Shown in pieces: positions 21,078-28,629 of a stretch of 37,519 nt of DNA. Numbering within the stretch: position 1 is the stretch's first letter; each line of letters opens with the position of its first letter. A program made the translations under genes and the position numbers. The notes under the pieces were generated by a model. That model did not search any database. It was not told the origin of the DNA and saw only the letters and a list, made by a program, of their open reading frames with translations. Source of the DNA: Candidatus Saccharimonadales bacterium. GTDB taxonomy: Bacteria > Patescibacteriota > Saccharimonadia > Saccharimonadales > Saccharimonadaceae. The stretch spans positions 1 to 37,519 of the forward strand of contig DATHGB010000017.1 in NCBI GenBank assembly GCA_035317825.1, in the 5' to 3' direction.

Positions 21078-22094
21078 TTATACGTCTTCGCGTTTCTCAG
21101 GATGATTATTACCACGCGGGTTATGCGCAGCAACCGCGCGGAGATCATCGTGAGCATCGAATTCATCGACTATCTTGTGGCCAATCAATGCCTCAATCAC
21201 ATCTTCCAGGCTTAACAGTCCGACTGTTTCACGAAATTCATTAACAACGACAAACAAATGATGGCGCGTACGAAGGAACGCAGTAAGGGCGTGCTTAAGC
21301 GTTTGGTCCTCACGAACGTAAAATACCCTAGGTTCCATAGCTTTACCAGCTGTTGTTGAACGCTTCGTATCAAGGGTTAAGAGATCTTGGATATGAAGCA
21401 TACCGACGACATGATCAATATCGCCGTCAACCACAGGAAAGCGACTATGTCCTGTTTTATGAAGGTCATCTAGGACGAGTGGACCAAGTAGTTCTTTGTG
21501 GCTAATACTGTCAATAACGCCCCGGGGAGTCATGATTTCTTTTACGGTACGATCACCAAACGTCAGACTATGCGTAATAAGCAGCTTTTCGTCGCTTGAA
21601 AGAAGCGTGCCTGATGTCTCAACAAGATGATGGAGCTCCTCACGGGAACTTAGCCGTACATTTGTAGTCGTTTCGGGTGCTACGCTTCGCATGAATCGGA
21701 GTATGCCTGCAAATTTTTCAACAAAGCGTAGAATCTGCTGTTCATGTTTTTCGTAAAGTTTTTGAGATTGGCGCTGCCACAAACCAATCCGCGCAATCCG
21801 ACCGTATTCTAAAGCAACAATAACTGACAGAATAATACCTAGCAGCCATCCGAACGTTACCACCGAAAGAACAACAAAAAGTACGAGGAGTAATGCCGAT
21901 AGAACTCTTTGCAAGGAAAAGACATCCGTTAGCAGTGCTTCACGCTTCATCGCAATTGCCGCCATATTATCCCCAATCGATTTGCGGCGTTCTAGTTCGA
22001 ATTTGCTTATTTGGCTGACACGCGGAACGACGCCCGACACAAATATCAACAGACCAAGGACAGCAATTTCAAGAAACAGGAATATAAGCATCAT
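21078..22094 (-). CDS. CBS-domain membrane protein (HlyC/CorC/CNNM-like)
   Basis: A 338-aa membrane protein. N-terminal hydrophobic helices at about 3-25 and 63-100 form a reduced DUF21/CNNM-like part. A cytoplasmic CBS pair follows: LTFGDRTVKEIMTPRGVIDSISHKE near 180-204 is the conserved first CBS start, and VFYVREDQTLKHALTAFLRTRHHLFVVVNEFRETVGLLSLEDVIEALIG near 255-303 is the second. The usual C-terminal transporter-associated (CorC/HlyC) domain is absent, and the tail is a charged, disordered stretch. CBS pairs bind adenine nucleotides, and CNNM relatives export Mg2+; this one is divergent, so ion transport is inferred. A TACAAT box is 9 nt from the ATG. The aspS unit follows on the same strand. 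Confidence 0.82.
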   Translation of the reverse strand: MMLIFLFLEIAVLGLLIFVSGVVPRVSQISKFELERRKSIGDNMAAIAMKREALLTDVFSLQRVLSALLLVLFVVLSVVTFGWLLGIILSVIVALEYGRIARIGLWQRQSQKLYEKHEQQILRFVEKFAGILRFMRSVAPETTTNVRLSSREELHHLVETSGTLLSSDEKLLITHSLTFGDRTVKEIMTPRGVIDSISHKELLGPLVLDDLHKTGHSRFPVVDGDIDHVVGMLHIQDLLTLDTKRSTTAGKAMEPRVFYVREDQTLKHALTAFLRTRHHLFVVVNEFRETVGLLSLEDVIEALIGHKIVDEFDAHDDLRAVAAHNPRGNNHPEKREDV

Positions 22095-22178
22095 ATCTTT
22101 CTTATTGTACCCTATGCAGCCTTGCCCAGCGTCTTCTTTTTAGCTACACTTAATATAGTAATATAAGGAGTCTTGAAG

Positions 22179-22877
22179 TTGAGTAAAAGAACTTGGATAA
22201 TTTTTGCTGCTGTATGTATTGTCATACTAGGCGGCCTAATTTACCTCTCAGGTAAGAACAAAATTGATGTCAGTGGCGTTGACGCGAACAAGGTCCAAAC
22301 TGCAAATGATCAATCAGGTCAGATTGCCGATCATGTTTTCGGTAAGGCAGATAGTAAAGTCGTACTAATTGAATATGGTGATTTTCAATGCCCGGGGTGT
22401 GGCGCAGCATATCCAACGGTAAAAGCACTATCAGAGAAGTACAAAGGTCAAATGGCTTTTGTTTTCCGTAACTTCCCTCTAACGACTATCCATCCAAATG
22501 CGCGAGCTGCCGCAGCAGTCGCTGAAGCCGCAGGGTTGCAAGGCAAATATTGGGAAATGCACGACAAGATTTACGAAACACAGTCTGACTGGCAGAACCT
22601 TCAAGGTAACCAACGAACAGACTTCTTCGCGAGCTATGCGAGTGGCTTCGGACTTAACATTGATACATTCAAAGCTGATCTAGCTGGAACAAGCATTAAT
22701 CAAAAAATTAGCTACGACCAAGCTATCGGTAAAAAAATAAACGTCAACTCAACCCCTACCCTTTACCTGAACGGTAAAGCGGTTGAACAAGATGTTTGGA
22801 ACGATCAGACTAAATTTGATGCAGCTATCGTGACTGAGCTTAAAGCAAACGGCATTACGCTTCCCGAAGCTAATTAG
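22179..22877 (+). CDS. DsbA-like membrane-anchored thioredoxin
   Basis: A 232-aa thiol-disulfide protein. An N-terminal membrane anchor (about 5-24) puts the rest outside. The active site is CPGC (Cys71 and Cys74 in GDFQCPGCGAAYP), and the cis-Pro loop is INVNSTPTLYLNG. The helical insert between them fits DsbA (PF13462, thioredoxin_4), and LIEYGDFQCP is typical. It likely forms disulfides in exported proteins, of which several here carry paired Cys. I prefer the TTG at 22179, 8 nt after AAGGAG, over a TTG 6 nt upstream that would sit almost on the Shine-Dalgarno. A strong terminator follows. Confidence 0.9.
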   Translation: MSKRTWIIFAAVCIVILGGLIYLSGKNKIDVSGVDANKVQTANDQSGQIADHVFGKADSKVVLIEYGDFQCPGCGAAYPTVKALSEKYKGQMAFVFRNFPLTTIHPNARAAAAVAEAAGLQGKYWEMHDKIYETQSDWQNLQGNQRTDFFASYASGFGLNIDTFKADLAGTSINQKISYDQAIGKKINVNSTPTLYLNGKAVEQDVWNDQTKFDAAIVTELKANGITLPEAN

Positions 22878-22895
22878 CATACTTTTAGAAAACGA

Positions 22896-22930
22896 AAAAC
22901 ACCCCGGTGCCTTGGGGTGTTTTCTTTTTT
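22896..22930 (+). terminator. Intrinsic terminator of the dsbA-like gene
   Basis: AAAACACCCC (22896-22905) pairs with GGGGTGTTTT (22914-22923) around an 8-nt loop, followed by CTTTTTT. This is a strong plus-strand terminator. A second hairpin, GATGAAAC/GTTTCATC (22934-22941 with 22953-22960), lies just beyond it. Confidence 0.88.
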
Positions 22931-22977
22931 GGGGATGAAACCTCGGGGTGAAGTTTCATCAGTTGAACGTTACCGTT

Positions 22978-23070
22978 CTAATGTTCGATATACAGTTGCC
23001 ATACGGCAGGCACCACATCCACTGCAATCTTTTTGCGTCTAGTAGACACAAATTCGATAGCTATTGGCAT
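22978..23070 (-). CDS. Possible 30-aa protein in a small transcription unit
   Basis: In the 350-nt gap between the dsbA-like and corA genes, the minus strand has an ATG with AAGGAG 12 nt upstream and a 30-codon ORF ending in TAG. The product starts MPIAIEFVSTRRKKIAVDVV and ends PAVWQLYIEH. It is basic in the middle and has no recognised domain. A GATGAAAC/GTTTCATC hairpin follows its stop but without a U-run. The unit has its own promoter (23163-23191), so it could be this small gene or a small RNA. The evidence is short, so confidence is low. Confidence 0.3.
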   Translation of the reverse strand: MPIAIEFVSTRRKKIAVDVVPAVWQLYIEH

Positions 23071-23162
23071 GTGTTATTTGTACTCCTTGTACTATGTACA
23101 GCCCTGCGCACTTCGACCTTTAAAATCTAATTTTTCGTGTTTTGGCGCCGGGCACATCACTT

Positions 23163-23191
23163 ATAGTACCAATCGTGTGTTGGTACGTCAA
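23163..23191 (-). promoter_or_regulatory. Promoter with palindrome in its spacer, minus strand
   Basis: On the minus strand TTGACG (23186-23191) and TACTAT (23163-23168) are 17 nt apart. The arms GTACCAA (23166-23172) and TTGGTAC (23180-23186) form an inverted repeat that spans the spacer, a typical place for a repressor site. It points into the gap, not to corA. It overlaps a possible 30-codon ORF (23120-23212), so a chance promoter cannot be excluded. Confidence 0.45.
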
Positions 23192-23227
23192 GACACGCAT
23201 GAAATTCATCATGCTCTTGTTTATATA

Positions 23228-24148
23228 TTAGAATATACGAAGCCGCTTGGCAAGCCAATAAACGACAAAAATTAGCATAAACGTAAATAATACAATAACA
23301 CCGTATAGCCACGGTTCATCCTGGAACGGAAGATCAACGTTCATGCCATACATTCCATAAAAAACGTTAGGGAGAGCGATTAATAACGTCAGCATCGTTA
23401 GTGTCTTCATGCGCTGGTTCAAGACATTGTTAGCAATAGTACTATAGGCATTGCGAATGCTCACAATACTTTGGTTATGACTTTCAATCGCCACAAGAAG
23501 CTGACGAATATAGAGCAAAATATCTTCGATTGCTTCCGCATCATCACTATCCTGTAGTATTTCTTCCAGACGCTGCGCAACTACCAGCATGCTGCTAAGA
23601 TTCATGTGATATTCGTTAAGGTTATCTTCGACAGTAACAAACTTAATAAAATCTTCGTTAGTGACTTCGTGATTACGAAGGCGCTTCCCCGTGTCCTTGA
23701 TATGGCGCGCTGTATGCTGCATCAACTGCTCGTACTCGTTAATAACCATTGCAAACGTTCCAAGTAGCAAGCCGGTCGTGTCTGACGTGTGAGCAATCAT
23801 ACTAGGTGTCGCGAGTCCCTGATCGTCAGCAAGTGACGTTGAAAGATTCGCAAGTACTGAATCTTTGAGTACCATCAAAACGGGTGTCGTGTAAATGCGA
23901 CCATGCTTCCCGTGTTGAACAGTACGGACAAATACATATAGCGCATCGTCACGCATTTCAATGCGTGGTAGTTCGTTCTCATCAAGCACATCACGAAGGA
24001 TATTCAGATCCATATGATAATGATCAGCAAGCGTCTCTAAGTCGACCTCGCTTACGCGGTCGCCATGAATCCACACATTATCATTTGGCGGCGTAGTGAC
24101 CTTCTGAAAGTCCTCAACACCGCTCCTCCGAACATAATACCTAAGCAT
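23228..24148 (-). CDS. corA: CorA-type Mg2+/divalent cation transporter
   Basis: A 306-aa inner-membrane channel for Mg2+ and other divalent cations, acting as a pentamer. The long cytoplasmic domain (1-240) includes the helical part DNLNEYHMNLSSMLVVAQRLEEILQ. Two membrane helices at the C-terminus flank the GMN signature (FYGMYGMNVDLPF, near 264-276) that forms the selectivity filter. The last residues WLAKRLRIF are basic, as is usual. TATACT lies 8 nt before the ATG, so the mRNA is likely leaderless. The promoter area also holds the A-run of the MFS terminator, which is on the same strand. Confidence 0.93.
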   Translation of the reverse strand: MLRYYVRRSGVEDFQKVTTPPNDNVWIHGDRVSEVDLETLADHYHMDLNILRDVLDENELPRIEMRDDALYVFVRTVQHGKHGRIYTTPVLMVLKDSVLANLSTSLADDQGLATPSMIAHTSDTTGLLLGTFAMVINEYEQLMQHTARHIKDTGKRLRNHEVTNEDFIKFVTVEDNLNEYHMNLSSMLVVAQRLEEILQDSDDAEAIEDILLYIRQLLVAIESHNQSIVSIRNAYSTIANNVLNQRMKTLTMLTLLIALPNVFYGMYGMNVDLPFQDEPWLYGVIVLFTFMLIFVVYWLAKRLRIF

Positions 24149-24164
24149 ACATAAGCAGTATAAG

Positions 24165-24194
24165 GTAAAAAGAAAGAGCCGTCTAGGCGGCTCT
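24165..24194 (-). terminator. Terminator of the abrB-MFS operon
   Basis: On the minus strand AGAGCCG (24188-24194) pairs with CGGCTCT (24175-24181), with a 6-nt loop, followed by TTCTTTTT. It ends the efflux operon and overlaps the promoter region of corA. Confidence 0.8.
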
Positions 24195-24217
24195 TCTCTA
24201 TTGATTAGATGGTCGGT

Positions 24218-25906
24218 TTATTCAACCACACCTGGCGCGTCATCACCGCCATCACGAAGAGGTTTTTCGCGAATCATCGTTGCACCGATTGTCGCAAGTA
24301 GCATGAGTCCTGCGGACACATAAAAGATAGGACGAAGGCTATCACTAAATGCGTTTACCACCTTCTCTTTATAATCATCCTGCTTTGTTTCAAAATCTTT
24401 TTTGGCAGCGGCTTGCACTGGAGCAGGTAATTTTTCAATTCCCTTTGCAAATCCATCATTAATCTTTTGCTCGGTGTCATGCGTGTTCAAGTTAAGCGCC
24501 GTGTCAGCATCAACGGTTTGCAGTAGCTGTGATGATGCTGGGCTTTGCTTGAGCGTCTGAATGTATGCGTCTTGGTTTAAGTCGCCCAGATGCACAACAA
24601 TACCAGCTGTCAGCATACTTCCAAGAATAGCGACACCCATGGTTGAGCCTAATGACCGGAAAAGCTGGTTTGATGCCGTTGCCGCACCAAGATCACGCTG
24701 AGTGAATTCATTCTGAACAGCAAGGTTAAGGATTGGCATACCCGATCCAAGGCCCGCACCAACGAATACCATCAGGATCGCCTCGATCCAGTAAGGACTG
24801 TCTGGCGTAAGAAACGACAGTGAAAATACACCAACAGTTGCCATAGTGAAACCAATAACAAGAGGTAGTTTATACTTGCCAGTCTTTGTTACTAACTGAC
24901 CAGTAAGAGCTGCCGTTCCTGATAGAGCCAAAATCATTGGAAGTAGCATCAGGCCAGAGGTTGTCGCATCCGCGCCAAATACCTGTTGGTTAAACTGTGT
25001 TAGGTACAAGATTGCACCTAGGAAAGCAGCTCCAAACATCAGAGCAACAATCATCACCGTTGTAAATGTTCGGTTCTTAAAGAAGCTCAGTGGGATAATA
25101 GGTTCGCTTGCACGGCGTTCCGCCCATACAAAGCCAGCTGTCATAAGCGCTGCAAGAAGGAAGAGAGACAACTTAATAGCACCGACGGTAATGTCAGAAT
25201 GGGCGATCAACTCGGCAAAAATCTTTTCCGTGTTATCAACCGCTAGAACAATACTCGATAGCGCAGCGGTTAAAAATCCGGCACCAGCGTAGTCAAGTTT
25301 AGGCTTGTGATCGTGTTTGATCTGTGGCGTATACCTAGCAATGATCAAGAAACTGATAATACCAATTGGTACGTTAATCCAGAATGTCCAACGCCAATCG
25401 GTTACAAAACCAGCAATAGTGTGCGGGTCAGCTAAAAATCCTCCGAGTAGCGGGCCGACTACCGATGCTAACCCAAAGACAGCGCCAAGTAGTCCTTGCC
25501 ACTTTCCGCGCTCACGAGGGTTAAATAAGTCACCAATAATCGTAAAGGCATTCGCCATTAAGATACCACCACCGATACCCTGAAGAGCCCGATACGCAAT
25601 CAGTTGCTCAATATTCTGCGAACTTCCAGATAGAAGTGATGCAAGCGTGAATAACGCTACACCGACCATCAGGACTTGACGTCGTCCAAAGATGTCGGAC
25701 AGCTTACCTGCAAGAGGCACGGTTACCGTACTGGTTAATAGATATGCCGTAACAACCCAACCTAGGCTGCTAAAGCTATTGAATTCTTCGACAATTTTAC
25801 CAAGTGCCGTCGAAATGATTGTTTGGTCCAACGCGACTAAAAATAGTCCCGACATGACCGCGATCATGACAAGAACTTTTTGCCGCATGGGAATATGATG
25901 AAGCAT
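24218..25906 (-). CDS. DHA2-family (EmrB/QacA) MFS efflux transporter
   Basis: A 562-aa, 14-helix proton-driven drug exporter. Typical DHA2 motifs are visible: [14 protein letters not shown] near 26-39, [14 protein letters not shown] in the first cytoplasmic loop, [29 protein letters not shown], and GPLLGGFL (motif C). The region after about 440 ([34 protein letters not shown]) is an extra loop between the last helices, as in QacA-like proteins. It starts with AGGAG 9 nt before the ATG. The AbrB gene is 20 nt upstream on the same strand, so this is the second gene of a regulated efflux operon. Confidence 0.93.
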   Translation of the reverse strand: MLHHIPMRQKVLVMIAVMSGLFLVALDQTIISTALGKIVEEFNSFSSLGWVVTAYLLTSTVTVPLAGKLSDIFGRRQVLMVGVALFTLASLLSGSSQNIEQLIAYRALQGIGGGILMANAFTIIGDLFNPRERGKWQGLLGAVFGLASVVGPLLGGFLADPHTIAGFVTDWRWTFWINVPIGIISFLIIARYTPQIKHDHKPKLDYAGAGFLTAALSSIVLAVDNTEKIFAELIAHSDITVGAIKLSLFLLAALMTAGFVWAERRASEPIIPLSFFKNRTFTTVMIVALMFGAAFLGAILYLTQFNQQVFGADATTSGLMLLPMILALSGTAALTGQLVTKTGKYKLPLVIGFTMATVGVFSLSFLTPDSPYWIEAILMVFVGAGLGSGMPILNLAVQNEFTQRDLGAATASNQLFRSLGSTMGVAILGSMLTAGIVVHLGDLNQDAYIQTLKQSPASSQLLQTVDADTALNLNTHDTEQKINDGFAKGIEKLPAPVQAAAKKDFETKQDDYKEKVVNAFSDSLRPIFYVSAGLMLLATIGATMIREKPLRDGGDDAPGVVE

Positions 25907-25926
25907 AATGCATCACTCCTTATATA

Positions 25927-26169
25927 TTATTTATTGTTTTCTAGGGCTGAACGTAATCCGTCAACTTGTTTGCCAAGATGCTCTACCATTACTTGTGCCT
26001 GGTCTTCTGTTATGAATACCACAGCGTCTTTACCATGTACACGGAGTACGACAAGCTTGTCGCCTGTTTTGATGGATAAAGATTCACGCACCTCAACAGG
26101 AATAACAACTTGGCCTTTTGGACCAACCGTAGCGGTTCCAACTAAACTAAATTTCTTTCCATGTTCCAT
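25927..26169 (-). CDS. AbrB/SpoVT-like DNA-binding protein
   Basis: An 80-aa transcription factor. Residues 7-55 form the swapped-hairpin AbrB domain: FSLVGTATVGPKGQVVIPVEVRESLSIKTGDKLVVLRVHGKDAVVFI carries the typical 'GQVVIPxxxRxxLxIxxGDKL' core. The tail (EDQAQVMVEHLGKQVDGLRSAL) is a helical extension, probably for dimerization. It is encoded directly before the efflux pump. The promoter region has three copies of GTTATAC or its inverse 9 bp apart (26171-26195), which overlap the -10 box, so it likely represses its own operon. TAACAT lies 8 nt before the ATG, so the mRNA is nearly leaderless. Confidence 0.87.
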   Translation of the reverse strand: MEHGKKFSLVGTATVGPKGQVVIPVEVRESLSIKTGDKLVVLRVHGKDAVVFITEDQAQVMVEHLGKQVDGLRSALENNK

Positions 26170-26170
26170 A

Positions 26171-26206
26171 GTTATACATGTTATACAAGTATAACTTATA
26201 TGTCAA
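26171..26206 (-). promoter_or_regulatory. AbrB operon promoter with three operator half-sites
   Basis: A perfect -35 box TTGACA (26201-26206) is 17 nt from TAACAT (26178-26183). Between this and the ATG are GTTATAC (26171-26177), GTTATAC (26180-26186) and its inverse GTATAAC (26189-26195), each 9 bp apart. The last two form a palindrome with a 2-nt centre. A repressor bound here would cover the -10 and the start site. Confidence 0.65.
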
Positions 26207-26218
26207 GTTTTTCTCTAT

Positions 26219-26247
26219 AAAAAAGAAGCTGCGATGAAGCAGCTCCT
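26219..26247 (-). terminator. Terminator of the small exported peptide gene
   Basis: On the minus strand GAGCTGC pairs with GCAGCTT (26225-26232 with 26239-26246) around a 6-nt loop and is followed by TTTTTT (26219-26224). It terminates the gene ending at 26273 and separates it from the abrB promoter. Confidence 0.78.
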
Positions 26248-26272
26248 TTCGAAAACGATGACCAAATATCAA

Positions 26273-26515
26273 CTACTGGTTGCCGACAAGGTAGTTTACG
26301 ATAATAACGATTGTGTTATTATCTCCTACGATATCTCCAATGTTTATGTTGATGTCGCCGCCGTAGCCGGTGTTGTTACCACTCTGGCCAGGTGTAGCGT
26401 TTGCAACGTTCGCAGTACCAACTAGTACGCTAACTGCCGCAACCATCAAACCCATAACGAGTTTGGTGGACATTGTCCTCTTTTGTGATAACGACTGGGT
26501 CGATGTTTTGCTCAT
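26273..26515 (-). CDS. Small exported Gly/Asn/Ile-rich protein
   Basis: An 80-aa protein. Residues 1-18 are basic and polar (MSKTSTQSLSQKRTMSTK), followed by a signal peptide hydrophobic core (LVMGLMVAAVSVLVGTANVANA) ending in ANA, where signal peptidase should cut at about residue 40. The mature part is only about 40 residues: a Gly-rich start (TPGQSGNNTGYGG) and then DININIGDIVGDNNTIVIIVNYLVGNQ, with repeated GD(I/N) and strong beta-strand character. No cysteine. It may be a small surface or secreted peptide; self-assembly is a guess. The start is placed at 26515 because AAGGGGAAG lies upstream of it and a promoter (26562-26590) lies inside the longer in-frame extension. Confidence 0.6.
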   Translation of the reverse strand: MSKTSTQSLSQKRTMSTKLVMGLMVAAVSVLVGTANVANATPGQSGNNTGYGGDININIGDIVGDNNTIVIIVNYLVGNQ

Positions 26516-26561
26516 ATATTTGTGCTTCCCCTTTCCCCTTACGTTTATGTCACAGTTACTA

Positions 26562-26590
26562 ATGCTATCAGCGTCATGTACGATGGTCAA
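26562..26590 (-). promoter_or_regulatory. Promoter of the exported peptide gene
   Basis: TTGACC (26585-26590) is 17 nt from TAGCAT (26562-26567), which has a TGA extension (TGATAGCAT). The leader is about 40 nt and holds an AAGGGGAAAGGGG run. This promoter argues against the longer reading frame that begins at 26590. Confidence 0.6.
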
Positions 26591-26617
26591 ACGCCGACCC
26601 CTGTTGCGTTGTGCATA

Positions 26618-26965
26618 TTACTTTTTAACTCGGGCTTCTCTCTGTAAGTCGATTATAAGATTGATCATACCAAAAACAAGTAACACGAAACTATACGCTG
26701 CGAAGTTTTGTGCAACCAGCCAATTCGCCAGAACAATCGAAACAGGCACCATCCCAAGCGTTACAATAGCCAGCGTAAACGTCAGACGAGCCGGTATACG
26801 CTTGATTAAGGCAACGACAGCATAACCAGCAATAACAATGTAGCCAACCCACTGGAACTGCGCTAAAAAGCCGAGTAGTGCCATGGCGCACAGGAATGCC
26901 ACGAACGGTCCATTCCGCCGAAGGAACGATTGGCGTTTTTCAGGTATGACCGCAGTTTGCTCCAT
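26618..26965 (-). CDS. Small membrane protein at the end of the glycan operon
   Basis: A 115-aa protein with about four hydrophobic segments: near 20-35, 38-54, 60-84 and 86-106. The ends are charged: MEQTAVIPEKRQSFLRRNG at the start and LQREARVKK at the end. I do not recognise it. Its ATG overlaps the stop of the 554-aa membrane protein by one base (TAATG), so it is the last gene of a long glycan operon, and it may be an accessory subunit or a chaperone of that protein. No terminator was seen just after it; the exported peptide has its own promoter beyond. Confidence 0.65.
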   Translation of the reverse strand: MEQTAVIPEKRQSFLRRNGPFVAFLCAMALLGFLAQFQWVGYIVIAGYAVVALIKRIPARLTFTLAIVTLGMVPVSIVLANWLVAQNFAAYSFVLLVFGMINLIIDLQREARVKK

Positions 26966-28629
26966 TAGCGCTTTATCTCATATAGCTTAAGATCCGCATT
27001 CTCTTTCACTACCGTGAGATCATCCAGCTTATTAAGATAGCCATAATCAATCTTATCTTTTTCTTTTGAAAGCAGAATATAGCGAATATGAAGTGAACGA
27101 AGTGTGTTCGTGAGGGTATCCGTGTCATTTAACGCTTCGGTAATTTGGCGTTTTTCTTCGTCCGGTATCGTAGGAGACACGTTTTTAAACTCTGGATCAT
27201 CGCTAATGATAACTGGCGTTTCGAAATACTTTTCGGCCGGATTAGCAATAATTCGGCCGGCAAAATCAAATGTCGCGTACTGATGCCACGGCAGGAATAG
27301 CGTTCGGTCGTTAGCAGCAACGCTTTTTAATTCCTGATTCATTTCCGACCAACCAGTTGGATATGCACGCGGGGTTAGCTGGCCCGAAAAGCCCCATAGC
27401 ATCGTTGGCGTAATTGCTAAGGGCAAAAATAGGCAGACTGCTATGGCAACTTGGCTACCTAGATCGGCAAATCGTTTTGACGCCCACTCAATAATGTAAC
27501 CTACCCCGAACACGCCTAGGATGCTATACCCAATAACAATCAAGTTAACGAATTTTTGAGGTTCACGATACCCAGCGATGAACGGTATAGAACGGCTAAG
27601 TATCTCGACAAGCGGCGTAGCCGCAAGGATAATGCCGAGGATTATACAGCCGACGGCAATACTCACCAGCATGCGGTTTTTGCGCCACGCCTTAATCACG
27701 CCGATGATAATAACCGCCCATAGCGCAAGGAAGAGAAGCCCCCATATAGGAATCATTGACTGAGGGAGCGAATATAGCCCCCGGTCCTCTACCCAAAAAC
27801 CTTGCAGGCGTATAACTTGGCTAATCGCACCGACTACATTTCCGCCAGTCGTCTCAAAGGCCTTGAAATGTGATTCGTCAAAATGGGTAACCGCCTGGCC
27901 TGTATTGTTTTGCCCAAGGATTGTTGGAATTATCCAAAAACTCGACAAGACAGTGGCAAATACCGCACTGGCAGCTGTCCATCCAAGAAATTTCTTTACG
28001 TGCGTACCGTCTCGCCAATATCGCAGAATAGAAGCAACGATGACTATTAATAACGCGATGATGAGCAACATACCCGCGTGATGCAAAGAAACCGTCGTAA
28101 TCACGAATGCCAAAAGAGCCGTCACTATCGCTTGCCTTCTGGAAGGAAGTGCTAGAAGCCGGATGAAAGCTTGAATAAAAAAGGGAAGAAGCGCATAGCC
28201 TAAAAGCACCATCCACTGCCCTGCCATAAAACGCGAATACGTGAACGGATTAATCATATAGAACAGTCCTCCGAAATATAGCGCCGTCTGCCAGACCTCC
28301 GGGGATATTCCCTCTTTGACTTTTATGGATCTGAGCAGCCGATGCATTCCAACGCCCGACAACATTAGAATTAAGAATAGGATAATCTTTTCGATTACAT
28401 CGCCTGGCAAAATAAAATGCATCAGCCATAGCAACGCTTCAAGCGGATATGTATTTGTCAGCTCGGCCGGCCACACGAAATGAGGCGTAAAAACCAGATC
28501 TAGCGTTAATATATACCCAGGTAAAAGTAGTGGCAGCAGGATGATGAGTGAAAGCGTACTATACTCAAACCAGATTGATCTTTTTTCGTCACGACACCAC
28601 TTCCATACGTTTATGAATATGTTTTTCAT
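26965..28629 (-). CDS. Large membrane glycosyltransferase-like protein (GT-C/YfhO-like)
   Basis: A 554-aa polytopic protein with about ten to twelve membrane helices and a C-terminal outer domain (from about 415), beginning PRAYPTGWSEMNQELKSVAANDRTLFLPWHQYATFDFAG and ending LHIRYILLSKEKDKIDYGYLNKLDDLTVVKENADLKLYEIK. This two-part form resembles YfhO and related GT-C-like proteins that use polyprenyl-phosphate sugars outside the membrane. No Asp-rich GT-C motif is certain; an acidic residue pair may lie in the first outer loop. It begins with a 4-nt overlap with the 870-aa gene (ATGA), and the 115-aa gene overlaps its stop. The role in a surface polysaccharide is inferred. Confidence 0.72.
   Translation of the reverse strand: MKNIFINVWKWCRDEKRSIWFEYSTLSLIILLPLLLPGYILTLDLVFTPHFVWPAELTNTYPLEALLWLMHFILPGDVIEKIILFLILMLSGVGMHRLLRSIKVKEGISPEVWQTALYFGGLFYMINPFTYSRFMAGQWMVLLGYALLPFFIQAFIRLLALPSRRQAIVTALLAFVITTVSLHHAGMLLIIALLIVIVASILRYWRDGTHVKKFLGWTAASAVFATVLSSFWIIPTILGQNNTGQAVTHFDESHFKAFETTGGNVVGAISQVIRLQGFWVEDRGLYSLPQSMIPIWGLLFLALWAVIIIGVIKAWRKNRMLVSIAVGCIILGIILAATPLVEILSRSIPFIAGYREPQKFVNLIVIGYSILGVFGVGYIIEWASKRFADLGSQVAIAVCLFLPLAITPTMLWGFSGQLTPRAYPTGWSEMNQELKSVAANDRTLFLPWHQYATFDFAGRIIANPAEKYFETPVIISDDPEFKNVSPTIPDEEKRQITEALNDTDTLTNTLRSLHIRYILLSKEKDKIDYGYLNKLDDLTVVKENADLKLYEIKR

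Noticed and set aside
22948-23130. 60-codon plus-strand frame after the dsbA-like terminator
   Set aside because: It has no ribosome site or promoter and its composition is not protein-like.
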